Source: Deltaproteobacteria bacterium (GTDB lineage Bacteria > Myxococcota_A > Polyangia > Polyangiales > Polyangiaceae). From it: a stretch of DNA of 64,000 nucleotides. The notes beneath the pieces are model-generated. The model did not search any database and had not been told where the DNA came from. It saw only the letters and a program-made list of their open reading frames with translations. Positions within the stretch are counted from its first letter, which is position 1. Each line of letters opens with the position of its first letter. Of the stretch, positions 42,601 to 51,082 are shown piece after piece. The stretch covers positions 1 through 64,000 of the forward strand of contig QJWJ01000115.1 of NCBI GenBank assembly GCA_003235365.1. Reading direction: 5' to 3'. A program made the translations under genes and the position numbers.

Positions 42601-44599
42601 CCAGGACGTGCTGATCTCCCTTCACCGCAAATTCGTGAGTACCGCGCCGCAACGCCACGTGCGATGGTTCACCCGTCAGAGGTAGGATCGAAACACGTTC
42701 CCCGGAAACGTCGACGGCAACATCCGGAGCAACGTTCTGGTCTGGACTCGCGCCGTTGAGCAGCGGCACCACGACGTGTGTCCCAACCTGCGGCGATACA
42801 GCGAAGCGACGCGGCGTCCCAGTCAGGACCGACCAACGCAATCCGGTTGCGCCGACGAATTCACACTCGTGATCGTTCGGTTCGTCCGGCAACGGCGTTT
42901 TCCATTGGAGCGCCCCCGGAGTCTCAGCATCGGCTTCCAGTGTCGTCCAAGGCGTGACACGACGCCAAGACGCTCGCGCCAAGCGCCGCCAATCGTCGCG
43001 TTCGGGGGCGGCGGCCGCGCGCATTTCCAGTTCGTGCGTGGTCTTGGAACGGCCCTCGTCACCGGGTGGAAACAGCGCCTCCACCAAAGCCCGATAGGTC
43101 AGTCGCTGGTTCGGTGTCATCAACGGTGCGTCGACCAGCCACGCAGTGCGCAGTTCATCGCGACGCGCAGTCGTCAACGCGGGCTTCGAACGCAATCGAC
43201 GAAGCTCCTCCAAGACCCAAGTCCGCAGCGCGCGCCGCGGCTGAAATGCCAAGCGGCCGCTGGACACGCGAAACACTTCGAGCGCCTCGTCGAGTGGTAT
43301 CCCCTCAGCGCCCCGGGGCAACAGCACGCTGGAAACCACTGCGTGCAGCGCAGGGCGCGCCTCGCTCCGCCAATGCTCCACCAATTTCGAAAGCGTCGCA
43401 ACGTCGGCCTGGACGTCACTACGCATCATCGCCCGTAACAAGTCGCCATCCGCGCCAAGTGACAGCTCGCCCACACCGCGCAGCGCGCTCGCCAGCAACC
43501 CCGATACCGAACGCTGAGATGCGGAGTCGAACAGCGCTGCCTGCGCCTGATAGGCACGAACGTCGACACGGATCCTGCCGCGGGTGACGTCAATTTGAAG
43601 TTTGGCCTCACTCGTCAGTACGACACGGGTCAACTTCGGCGCGCTCCAACGGTCCCGGGCCTGGGCGCGCTCCGGCACGGTACGCGTCACTTCCCCGAGA
43701 ACTTGCGCTCCTCGCGTCAGCCGATACTGCGCGTTCTGCCCGCCCCAAACCTTGATGGAGGTACTGACGACGTCCGCGCCTGGCGCTGAGAGTTCGAGCG
43801 CTCCGCCTGCCGGAACCTCCCACCAGCCTGCGTCGGCGCCCTCACTCAAACGCTGAGCAGCGCCGCCCACGCTGACGCCCTGCGGCAAGAAATACGGCCG
43901 CGCCAACGCTCGGCGCTCATATGAACCTATCAGCCAACGTGCCGTCAGCCAGCGTGCCAACGAACCCCGGAGTTGCGCACGAGCAGTGGGGGATTCCGCG
44001 ATGCCGTCGAGCAGCACGTCACCCTGCACGCGCAGCGCTTCGACCTGGTCGCGATCGACGCCGGGCAGGAGTGCGGGCATCGGGCCCGAGTCCAGCAGGT
44101 AGTCCAACACGGCTGCGTCCACGCGTTGAAAGGCGAGGAAATCGGAGGAATGGACACCGACGCGAACGGAAACCTTCTGCACTTGCGCGCCGTCGATCGC
44201 CACGAACCTGGCGTAGCCCCAAGTCGGAACCCTCAGCTGTGCGCGCTCGTCGTAGGTTCCTTCCCAGACAATCGCGTCGGGGAGTTCGGTAGCACCAAAC
44301 CCGTACCCCACCCGGAAGCGGGCACCCCGGATCTCCAAGACGTCTCCCGAACGCACGGGCACGAGCAACAGTTGCTTTGGGTGCAGCTCGACGGGCTCGC
44401 TCGAGGAACGAAACGTCGCCGACAGATCGCTTCGGGATCCCACAGGCCACGGAACCACGCGCAACTGAGAGGGGGGTGCCCACTGCACCGTCGGGACAGC
44501 TCCCGCTGAAGCGACGACAGGCCCAGCGAACCAACAGCAAACTACAGTGCCGAGAAGTACCAGCCAACGACTGGCAAGCTGCGTCGGCGTGCGGATCAT
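39683..44599 (-). CDS. Giant secreted protein with probable C-terminal outer-membrane barrel
   Basis: The 1638-residue product has a signal peptide (SRWLVLLGTVVCCWFAGPVVASA). A large N-terminal part of beta-type domains with many Arg/Trp strands (about 30-800) leads to an Arg-rich helical segment (about 800-1000, LTRRLRVAGTTADVDRVRSE and AALLLERAGRNAEAAAIYEE-like) resembling TPR repeats. From about 1390 to the end alternating strands occur with aromatic girdle residues (GFGYRAAVGAYERYEWSPRLAV, DWFLRCWTAPEATWWMW), as in outer-membrane beta-barrels. The layout resembles exporters such as PgaA/BcsC, which pair TPRs with a barrel; this parallel is inference. ATG 44599 overlaps the stop of the preceding lipoprotein gene (ATGA). 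The CapB fusion follows after one base, so the operon continues. Confidence 0.72.
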   Translation of the reverse strand: MIRTPTQLASRWLVLLGTVVCCWFAGPVVASAGAVPTVQWAPPSQLRVVPWPVGSRSDLSATFRSSSEPVELHPKQLLLVPVRSGDVLEIRGARFRVGYGFGATELPDAIVWEGTYDERAQLRVPTWGYARFVAIDGAQVQKVSVRVGVHSSDFLAFQRVDAAVLDYLLDSGPMPALLPGVDRDQVEALRVQGDVLLDGIAESPTARAQLRGSLARWLTARWLIGSYERRALARPYFLPQGVSVGGAAQRLSEGADAGWWEVPAGGALELSAPGADVVSTSIKVWGGQNAQYRLTRGAQVLGEVTRTVPERAQARDRWSAPKLTRVVLTSEAKLQIDVTRGRIRVDVRAYQAQAALFDSASQRSVSGLLASALRGVGELSLGADGDLLRAMMRSDVQADVATLSKLVEHWRSEARPALHAVVSSVLLPRGAEGIPLDEALEVFRVSSGRLAFQPRRALRTWVLEELRRLRSKPALTTARRDELRTAWLVDAPLMTPNQRLTYRALVEALFPPGDEGRSKTTHELEMRAAAAPERDDWRRLARASWRRVTPWTTLEADAETPGALQWKTPLPDEPNDHECEFVGATGLRWSVLTGTPRRFAVSPQVGTHVVVPLLNGASPDQNVAPDVAVDVSGERVSILPLTGEPSHVALRRGTHEFAVKGDQHVLARIPADGRSPCGELREARRWYQISGAVRFQLPVGPWPTVASLVVRPDSVPRVGATVRLAAGADRRSAWVAPPATGALEIPVGPDTAELIVSSEQPLLVRLRIRRHRSPTGEATGVVEQPPRPASAVDDVDDDPSTRLARLRELTRRLRVAGTTADVDRVRSERARLLFAMGQPTLARLDVARRSPEASPVEPRLLPVGERWWPHRSERALAVGRASRLPPLRDDASPGVIRHVAEQMDLQRPDVALTTLQGQTRVGVPGRTSALSALLLERAGRNAEAAAIYEEIAAQTHDLEALTAAVECRTRQAADESNLRVTLQAHLLARRAVDGGARAAPLLAPLWGTVDWTSPSPSTLGKGVAVVDVLGTPLESLSDNDAVAAALTDMPDRARLFSRPARVSLRNLVGKRLALSYVCLSKVEGDEECAVSVAIDGADVLCSSLASRDPHAKEGEDRGERAALPSALGPALTRICELTVPDGARRLTVAASGEQDHLGWLAVSELTDSGWQAVPARVRYGRVAMDASASLTVRGPTLLRVRARAAGEARSTLIISIGDEPRQSVISRRALPQQRDLQARHLRTLGEPRLEVEQIVPIERPGVQVVTFSVAGGDALIRPALATVVTPPHFDEEQAPEQPPLVKVRVSPWNGYRFSRPHEPMSPAPVTLSAELALVDRDLQESDDDAQDRHAQLGVYLRKAIVSRRLWSRAGALLRTRDGPSSFGVDAAASLSAVGLVPGAFARARVMFQPADGGLGFGYRAAVGAYERYEWSPRLAVLYGPVLSVRGVDARLARTAGADNDVYSRYAQEHPYSVDVEATLVHRPYFDTLGRYGMTARLNPGLTEIDRIEVTSSTDWLGGEGLVPWVSWRTVVGYRPSNSFRADWFLRCWTAPEATWWMWLDSGDRLRGTVQLGAHVDVPVRDPALSWFGMLGLGYDFLGAAGLEDFSLSERPHRQRLEEGSRRIVTEAPRSEPLWSEGK

Positions 44600-45600
44600 C
44601 GAAGCAGCAGCGCCTTGCTCAACGCCAAAGCAAACTCGCGCCGCAGCGAAGGCTGACGTTCGAGACGCTTTCTCAGAGACGTCGATATCTCGAGATGCAG
44701 GAACTCGCGTCCGACTCGTACATCGGAGCGCGCCTGTACGTTGGTAGTCCCCCCAAGCTTCTTCACCTCTTGCGGGTAGGTGCGCGCGCTGCCAGCACCA
44801 AATACGTCCGACAACGCACGCGCCACCGGCGCGGGATCCCATTGGGTCCTCGAAGCGCTGACGATGATGGACACGCCCGGTACTTGCTCGTCCCGAAATC
44901 CGTGGAGCTGGATTACCTTGGCGTCTTTCCAGCGTTGCGTGAGCGTCAAGTGCGCACGCTGGTACAGGCTGTCCGCGAGGTGGGCAAGATCCGCAGGTGC
45001 ATCACCGGCACGAACGCGCGCCAAACGTGCCCCTTTGTCGCCCGCGCTACCCGCGCGGTGAACGGTGTTGATCATCAGCGCACGGGCACCGAGTTCATCG
45101 AACACGGTCACGGCGAGCGGAAGCGTTCCTTCGTCGAAGAACGTGTGTGGCGCTTGGACGATGACTTCGTTGCGGGCGGCGACGCGCAACGCGACTGCTC
45201 CAGCCCCGGTGTTGGTTCCCCGAACCTCGCCCAACAGCCAGACCTGCCCAGCCTCAGTGAGTTCTCCCGCGAAGCCGTTGGGCGGAGCGAGCTGAGGCAG
45301 TTGCCTGTCAGCGACGCTCAATGCCAAATGGTCGAGCCACCGCTCGAAGGCCGTCGCCCGTTCGCCACTCGCCGGAGCGTAATCGCCCTTCGTCTTGCGC
45401 ATTGCCCGCAGACGTTTCTCGAGGTCACTGCGGCCCGTCCCAGGACCTGGAACCAGCACCGGCGCGCTCGACTCCACCGGCGCCGGGGAGGGAGGCGCAG
45501 GCTTTTCATCACGGCAGCCGAACAGCAGCATCCCGGAGACTACGACCATCACTCGCGTCACATGCATGACTTCACCCAAAACACCCTTCGTCGGTTTCAT
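44596..45600 (-). CDS. Lipoprotein with poly-gamma-glutamate-hydrolase/N-formylglutamate-amidohydrolase-like motifs
   Basis: The 334-residue product has a lipoprotein signal (VMVVVSGMLLFGC29) and a proline-rich linker. The domain from about 120 has VIVQAPHTFFDEGT (His152, Asp156/Glu157), then MINTVHR (His181) and VIQLHGFRDE (His233). A Pro-His-x3-Asp/Glu-x-Gly-Thr pattern with two later histidines is what zinc-dependent poly-gamma-glutamate hydrolases and N-formylglutamate amidohydrolases use to bind zinc. I infer an amidase in the periplasm that trims or releases a gamma-linked polymer. Overlaps both neighbours by ATGA (45597-45600 and 44596-44599), so translation is coupled across the operon. 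An internal Met at residue 12 is an alternative start. Confidence 0.7.
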   Translation of the reverse strand: MKPTKGVLGEVMHVTRVMVVVSGMLLFGCRDEKPAPPSPAPVESSAPVLVPGPGTGRSDLEKRLRAMRKTKGDYAPASGERATAFERWLDHLALSVADRQLPQLAPPNGFAGELTEAGQVWLLGEVRGTNTGAGAVALRVAARNEVIVQAPHTFFDEGTLPLAVTVFDELGARALMINTVHRAGSAGDKGARLARVRAGDAPADLAHLADSLYQRAHLTLTQRWKDAKVIQLHGFRDEQVPGVSIIVSASRTQWDPAPVARALSDVFGAGSARTYPQEVKKLGGTTNVQARSDVRVGREFLHLEISTSLRKRLERQPSLRREFALALSKALLLR

Positions 45601-47981
45601 TTTTCCTCATCCCGGCGCCCCACCAATACGGCCCGAACCCAAACTCGGTCACCGCCACACCCGCCACCGGTCAATTCCAGGTCCAATCGGTGCTCCCCCG
45701 GGACCAGGTCGTCACCGAACGGAAGGATTGCCCGCCCCACCGCGTCGGCGGTCGCGGAGAGTCGCCGACGGCCGGGCTCCCAGATCACGCCGCGTCCGTA
45801 GTCGCCGGTTCGCAACCCGACGACCCCTTCGGGGTCACTGGAGCGTCGAAAGAACTGCCGATGCGTCTTCGGCGCACCGCCGTCGAGGCGAAAACGAAAC
45901 TCCAATTCCGTCTCGTCCGCACACACGGCAAACAGCACGACACTCAGCCGCTCACCCGCATTGCGAACGAAAGGAATGTTGATCGTGCGATTGCGGCGCA
46001 AGCCATACACCCGTTGGCGCTTGGCGAGTGTGGCCGTTTGCATCGGTTGCGCCTCGAGAGCCAGGAGCGACCCCTTCGGAAGTCCGTCGAAACCCAAGGA
46101 GTGAGGACCGGGTGCGAGCTGGAGCGAGCCCGACCCCGACGTGACGGCGACCATTTCCCCTCGTGTGGGTGTACCATCGACAACGAGTCGAAAGCGCTCT
46201 CCCAACGCTTCACTGGTCGTCAGATACATCCACCTCAGCTCGCCGGACGAATCGACGAGGAACTTCGGCGAGGTCCTCCCCGTTTCGACCAGCAACCACC
46301 CGTCGTCGGGCGCCTTCTCCGTCACCCGATACTGAAACGCAGACATCAGGTAGCGGTGCGAAGGCGTTCCGGCGGGTCGTAGGACGCGAGGCACGATCGG
46401 CTCCCCACGCCCCTCGATGGGTTCGAGATGCACTTGCACGATCACTGCAACACTGCGTCCGTCGAACTCCAGCTGCTTTCGATTGTCGGGATGGATTGAC
46501 GCACGGGCAGAGACGTCCCAGGGCGCGTTTCTCCAGGCCAGTCCCTCGGGGGGCTGTCGGTCGTAGGGCGACAGGTGAACCGGTGCGATCACTCCCGGTT
46601 CGGGGACGAAGGCCTCGACCAACGTCTGGGGCGTGCCAAACAGACGAACTCGAACGGCTCCGTGCGGCGGGTGAAGCAGGACCGTCTCGCTCTCACTGAC
46701 GTCCGCTATCGTCGCGTCACCACGAAGCCACTCCAGTATCGATGGCTCACGGTCCACAGCGAGTCGAGCCTTGGAGATCGTGCCGCCCTCCATATCTTCG
46801 AACACCGCATCGACTCGAGCTGCCCGGCCATCGCCGCCGTCGAGCGCGACCCTCACGCGAAGCCCCAGCACCCCCTGGTCGCCAACCAGTCCGACATCGA
46901 CGGGGCGCTGTTGATCGAGGCGGTAGTACGTCTGTCGGCGAGTGTCTGGTCTCAGTTCGAAGCGGCCGGCTCGCTCGCTGGGCTCGAGCGAAGTGACCCA
47001 AGGCTCCAGCGAGTCAGTACTCAGTGCGATCGCCGCGTCGCGGATCGGGTGCAGTTCGATGCCGCGAAGGCCGTGGTCGGCGAACTCCAAGTCGATGAAC
47101 CCCTCCTGACCGACGGCGTGCCGGCTTCCTCGCCTGTCACTCCCATCGACCACCAACAGCTCGGTCATTGGCTCAGCGTGCACCCGCAGCGAACCCGGAC
47201 CGTCGACGGTCAGAGCCAAGCGTCGCCCGGGCCCGAACGGCTCGGCAACCTCCGTCCAGGGTTCGCGTTGAAATCGAGGCAGGGCGTCCCCGAGCAGGAG
47301 CCGGCGCGTCGTGTAGTCCCGCCCCTCCTGTCCGAGCGCCGTCAAGCGGCGTTCCCAATACATCAACGCATCCGCACGCCGCTCCTCGGGGATGTCGAAG
47401 AAGCCGAGACTGGAACGGCGCGCCATGATGTGTTGCATCTGCTGGGGACTCAGCGTGCGCTCCAGCACCTTGCGCTCCAGCTCGCCGCGCTCCACCTGGT
47501 AAGTCAACCGCAGCAGCACGGTCGGGGATGCTGGCCCGTTCGGGAACGTCCCAATCGTCAGCTGACCCGCGCCGCCCCGCAGCTCGTCGAGAGACAATTC
47601 GAACGTACGGGGCTCACAAACCCACGCCGCTGCATCGGCGAGGCGCGCAGCAGGAACGTCCGTGTCAGCCATGACATCACTCAAACGCGAACGGGTTTCG
47701 AACGTCCGCGAGAGGACGGATGCCCCGCCGAAGTCGACGACGTCCAATTGAACGCCATAGGGAAACAGTTCGTCCGCGGATCCGAGGCCCACCAACAACC
47801 ACGTACTGACGATGACCCGGTTCACTCCTCCGGGAACGCTGACCGTGACGGTCCGCCCCGCCCCAACCTCGTAGGCTAGGATTTCATCGCTCGGCTGAGC
47901 CGATGCGTCGAACCCGCGCACGGGCCACAACACCGCGAGCATGAACAAGCACACCGCCGCCACCCACGTCGCGCGCTTCAT
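45597..47981 (-). CDS. Large secreted beta-rich protein, unknown family
   Basis: The 794-residue product has a clear signal peptide (MKRATWVAAVCLFMLAVLWP). The mature protein is dominated by beta-strand patterns with repeated Arg/Gly/Pro turns across four to six domains, and has few cysteines. It ends in an acidic/basic tail after DRVWVRAVLVG. There is no transmembrane helix beyond the signal. No family is recognised. The start at 47981 is set by its four-base ATGA overlap with the CapC-like stop and by the signal peptide; a longer in-frame version 12 codons upstream is rejected. Placement between the CapC-like protein and the hydrolase-like lipoprotein indicates a periplasmic or surface scaffold of the same machine. 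Confidence 0.75.
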   Translation of the reverse strand: MKRATWVAAVCLFMLAVLWPVRGFDASAQPSDEILAYEVGAGRTVTVSVPGGVNRVIVSTWLLVGLGSADELFPYGVQLDVVDFGGASVLSRTFETRSRLSDVMADTDVPAARLADAAAWVCEPRTFELSLDELRGGAGQLTIGTFPNGPASPTVLLRLTYQVERGELERKVLERTLSPQQMQHIMARRSSLGFFDIPEERRADALMYWERRLTALGQEGRDYTTRRLLLGDALPRFQREPWTEVAEPFGPGRRLALTVDGPGSLRVHAEPMTELLVVDGSDRRGSRHAVGQEGFIDLEFADHGLRGIELHPIRDAAIALSTDSLEPWVTSLEPSERAGRFELRPDTRRQTYYRLDQQRPVDVGLVGDQGVLGLRVRVALDGGDGRAARVDAVFEDMEGGTISKARLAVDREPSILEWLRGDATIADVSESETVLLHPPHGAVRVRLFGTPQTLVEAFVPEPGVIAPVHLSPYDRQPPEGLAWRNAPWDVSARASIHPDNRKQLEFDGRSVAVIVQVHLEPIEGRGEPIVPRVLRPAGTPSHRYLMSAFQYRVTEKAPDDGWLLVETGRTSPKFLVDSSGELRWMYLTTSEALGERFRLVVDGTPTRGEMVAVTSGSGSLQLAPGPHSLGFDGLPKGSLLALEAQPMQTATLAKRQRVYGLRRNRTINIPFVRNAGERLSVVLFAVCADETELEFRFRLDGGAPKTHRQFFRRSSDPEGVVGLRTGDYGRGVIWEPGRRRLSATADAVGRAILPFGDDLVPGEHRLDLELTGGGCGGDRVWVRAVLVGRRDEEK

Positions 47982-50900
47982 TCGTCCCTCACGATCAAGG
48001 GTTTCAGCGGTAGCCACTGGACGTCCATCAGATCATCAGCGCTGACCGCGACCGGTGAATCGTCCGACAAGGCACGGGTCAACGGGAACCAGTACTGATT
48101 CTGACGGCCCGAGATCGCCAAGCTCGCAAACGAAAACCACACGGATGCGTCAGGTGCGCTCACGGCGACCAGTCCGCAAAGCTCCCCGCGTTGCTTCAGC
48201 TCGCCAAGCAACAGTGGGTTGCGGGTGGTCTGATAGTGCTGGACGTCTCGCAGAACCTGGTCCGCGTCGCAGTCCGATTGGACCCACCAAGTCTCGCAAC
48301 TCCTCGTAGGTGCCGCCGAACGCGTACATTCGCGGCGCACGGCGCTTGCTCGTGCGACGGTCATCGTTGCCCCGCGCAGCCTCACGCGTCCAAGACGCGC
48401 CGACAGTGACTTGGGTGACCGAGCATCACCAAACGCGTCTCGAATGTCGGAGCGAATCCACAACACCATGCTGCTCGCTGGCGAGAACCGCCGCGCGTAT
48501 GCCACGGCGGGATCGTTGGACGCCGAGAACGCGGCGCGCTCTGAACTGCCGTCGAAGGGCGCGGCTTCGAAGCCCAAGGCCGCGAACGGTCCAAGCACGG
48601 CGTGGGTCCAATCCGGTCCCTCGTCAGTGGCGAGGACTTCCGCGTCGAAGCTCACGACCAGGGGAGTCGCTGAGGCCTGCGCACCCTCGATGCCGCGAAT
48701 CGCGACGAGGTTGCCGTCGGCGTTGAGCCACGTCTCCAAGGCACGCTGATAGAAGGAGCGCCGCCCCTCGACTCGGCGCGAATCCGAGGAACCATCGTCC
48801 GTCGCGTTTGGCACCGCCCCGGAGAGAAGCACGCCTGGCGCAGCCGAAGCCCGCGCGACGGCAAGGGCCGCTGCGAGGACACCGCGTTCCCAGCGCGGCG
48901 CAGGCACGACGATCCATGGCGAGCTTTCATCGCTCGCGGCGTTGTTCAACTGCAACCACGTCGCCGAACCTCGCCTGCCAGCCCCCGCCGGTTCGTGCAG
49001 CGCCCAACCCGACATCCCCGCAACATCGAATGCGGCGAAGCGCAACCCCAAAACCCCAGCGAGAGCACGTTGCCAGTCGTCGGGGTCCGAATGCGACGTA
49101 CGCAAGCGCTGCCCGACGAGCGCTCCGTACAGGCGAATCTCTTCGGGATCAGGAAGCGAAAATTCACCCGGCGCAGTGCCGACGAGCGAACGCAGGCGCG
49201 CCTCGAACTCCGAACGGTCGGCATCCGCCCAAAGGGACAGCTCTGGCGAGCCGAGTTCCGCCGCGGCCGCACGGCGCGCCACATTCGCTGACAGCGACAA
49301 GCGCGGAACGTTGTCCAGCGGCGACGATTGTTCGACAGCTTCGCGAAACGCCACGCGCACCGACACGCCGAGTTCGGTTTCGATGGCCGTGTGATTCAAG
49401 ACGCGCGGAACCGCACCAACGACGCTCAACCTGCCGGTGTCGTGCTGCACCCGGTCATTGCTCGAGACGACCAACCAAGTCTTCATGCCTCGCAATTCGG
49501 CAAGCTTGGAGATGAACTGATCATCACTGGGAGCTATCTCGGGCAGGCGCGAACGCAGAACCACGACTCCCGCGCCAAGCCGAAGAGCAAGCCTTTGCGC
49601 CACAGCAATCGCCGGAGACGCCAGCGCCGGCCCATCGACGATGATCCCCCAGTCGTCGCCGTACGACCGTTGCACCCGAATCGCAACGCGAGGGCCGAAA
49701 GAGTCGCGATTGGGGTCGTCGACGGCAGGCGCAACGACAACCCAATCACGAGCCTTCGAGCGTGACACCGTGAGCGCCACCGATGCGGCCAGCGACGATG
49801 CAAGGTCGTGATCGCCTTGAGCCGTCGCGCCGATCACGTCGAGCGCGCTATCGTAAACTTCGTTGTGACGCGTCGACGCCCCGGAACGATGGGGAGCTGG
49901 TGCACTATCACCGCGCAGCAGCGCCTCTGCAATCGAGGAGACACGAACCACCGCTGTTCGAGGGTCGACGACCGACGCTGGCGCCGGACTGAGCAAGCGC
50001 AGCACGTAACCCAGCGCGATCCCCAGGGGGAAAGCGACCATACTGACCTGCAACGTCGGCATCAAGACTCGCAGCACCTTCTGCTTGTCCCAGAACTTGA
50101 CTGCCATCAGGCTCGGCAACAGGTAGCCAAAGCCGAAGGTATCGATCATCTGGACCTGCGGCGCGTAGCGCATCAACACGAACCCGCTGACGTACTTCAC
50201 CGCGAACCCAACGCTGAAGGTGACCAACAGACGTCGCGAACCGACCAACAAGAGCCTGGACAGCGGCGGTACCTTGATGAGCAGCGCACTGAGGTAGAAC
50301 ACAACCAGCGCTTCGACCACCGTCGCCAGCACCTTGGTCGGCTGGTACCAAGCCACAGCCAGCAGCGCGGGCACCAAGATGCCGTTGTAGTCCCAGCCGT
50401 AGCGGACGTTGTTGCGCGCGCCCAGCACCGCGCCCATCAGCAGGATGATGTGTGCATGAGGCGACTCCAAGAAGGCCAGCGAGACGGACTCGTTCGCAAC
50501 TTGAAAACGTGAGACGGTGAAGTTCGTGTAGCGAAGCAGCACCTGCGTGACGAGAAGGTACGTCAACGTCGTAACGACACTCACACGCGGCAATGCCCGA
50601 ATCAACCCAGCATTCCAGTAGCTGTTCGCCAGCAACGGCACCAACACGAGGCCCAAGCTGTACAACTCGCGGGAATGCGTGAGCCCCAACTCGGAAACGA
50701 CACGCGGTACGACCGCCCCTTCGACGAACAACCGCACGAACGATCCGACCGCGATGATCAACAGGAAGCGCTCGCGGCCGAAGAAGGTAAACCAGGCACC
50801 GGTACGCGGCAGCCAACGCCCGAGCGCCACGGACGCGACATACGTAAGCACTGACTCCAACACGACGAGAACGCCGGTTACCGGCGCCGCCACGAAAACT

Positions 50901-51070
50901 GTGGCAAGGTAGCCGGGGACGACGAGGCCGGCATAGGTCCATCCCAAGGTCTCTTTGAAGAAACTCAGTAGAATCAACCCGATGAAGACGGGCGCATGCA
51001 AGCTTCGATCGAGACCGTTGCTTGGAAGCAGCTGATGTAGCCCCCAGTCCTCCGGCATCGCTGGGAACAT
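47978..51070 (-). CDS. Duplicated CapC/PgsC membrane protein with a large C-terminal domain
   Basis: The 1030-residue product has two CapC/PgsC-like units in its membrane part. Unit one (about 25-130) shows SFFKETLGWTYAGLVVPGYLAT and FFGRERFLLIIAVGSFVRL. Unit two (about 200-310) shows GWDYNGILVPALLAVAWYQPTK and GSRRLLVTFSVGFAVKYVSG. Both match the conserved GLxVPGYLA...RRR pattern of CapC. Bacillus CapC is about 150 residues, so this is a duplicated and extended version. Residues of about 395-1030 form a soluble region with an unassigned fold, rich in Val/Ala/Arg. CapC and CapB together form the poly-gamma-glutamate synthase at the membrane. First gene of the operon; its start at 51070 (or Met5) lies close to the divergent CHASE2 gene. 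Confidence 0.85.
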   Translation of the reverse strand: MFPAMPEDWGLHQLLPSNGLDRSLHAPVFIGLILLSFFKETLGWTYAGLVVPGYLATVFVAAPVTGVLVVLESVLTYVASVALGRWLPRTGAWFTFFGRERFLLIIAVGSFVRLFVEGAVVPRVVSELGLTHSRELYSLGLVLVPLLANSYWNAGLIRALPRVSVVTTLTYLLVTQVLLRYTNFTVSRFQVANESVSLAFLESPHAHIILLMGAVLGARNNVRYGWDYNGILVPALLAVAWYQPTKVLATVVEALVVFYLSALLIKVPPLSRLLLVGSRRLLVTFSVGFAVKYVSGFVLMRYAPQVQMIDTFGFGYLLPSLMAVKFWDKQKVLRVLMPTLQVSMVAFPLGIALGYVLRLLSPAPASVVDPRTAVVRVSSIAEALLRGDSAPAPHRSGASTRHNEVYDSALDVIGATAQGDHDLASSLAASVALTVSRSKARDWVVVAPAVDDPNRDSFGPRVAIRVQRSYGDDWGIIVDGPALASPAIAVAQRLALRLGAGVVVLRSRLPEIAPSDDQFISKLAELRGMKTWLVVSSNDRVQHDTGRLSVVGAVPRVLNHTAIETELGVSVRVAFREAVEQSSPLDNVPRLSLSANVARRAAAAELGSPELSLWADADRSEFEARLRSLVGTAPGEFSLPDPEEIRLYGALVGQRLRTSHSDPDDWQRALAGVLGLRFAAFDVAGMSGWALHEPAGAGRRGSATWLQLNNAASDESSPWIVVPAPRWERGVLAAALAVARASAAPGVLLSGAVPNATDDGSSDSRRVEGRRSFYQRALETWLNADGNLVAIRGIEGAQASATPLVVSFDAEVLATDEGPDWTHAVLGPFAALGFEAAPFDGSSERAAFSASNDPAVAYARRFSPASSMVLWIRSDIRDAFGDARSPKSLSARLGRVRLRGATMTVARASAVRRECTRSAAPTRSCETWWVQSDCDADQVLRDVQHYQTTRNPLLLGELKQRGELCGLVAVSAPDASVWFSFASLAISGRQNQYWFPLTRALSDDSPVAVSADDLMDVQWLPLKPLIVRDE

Positions 51071-51082
51071 AGGCGAATTCTC

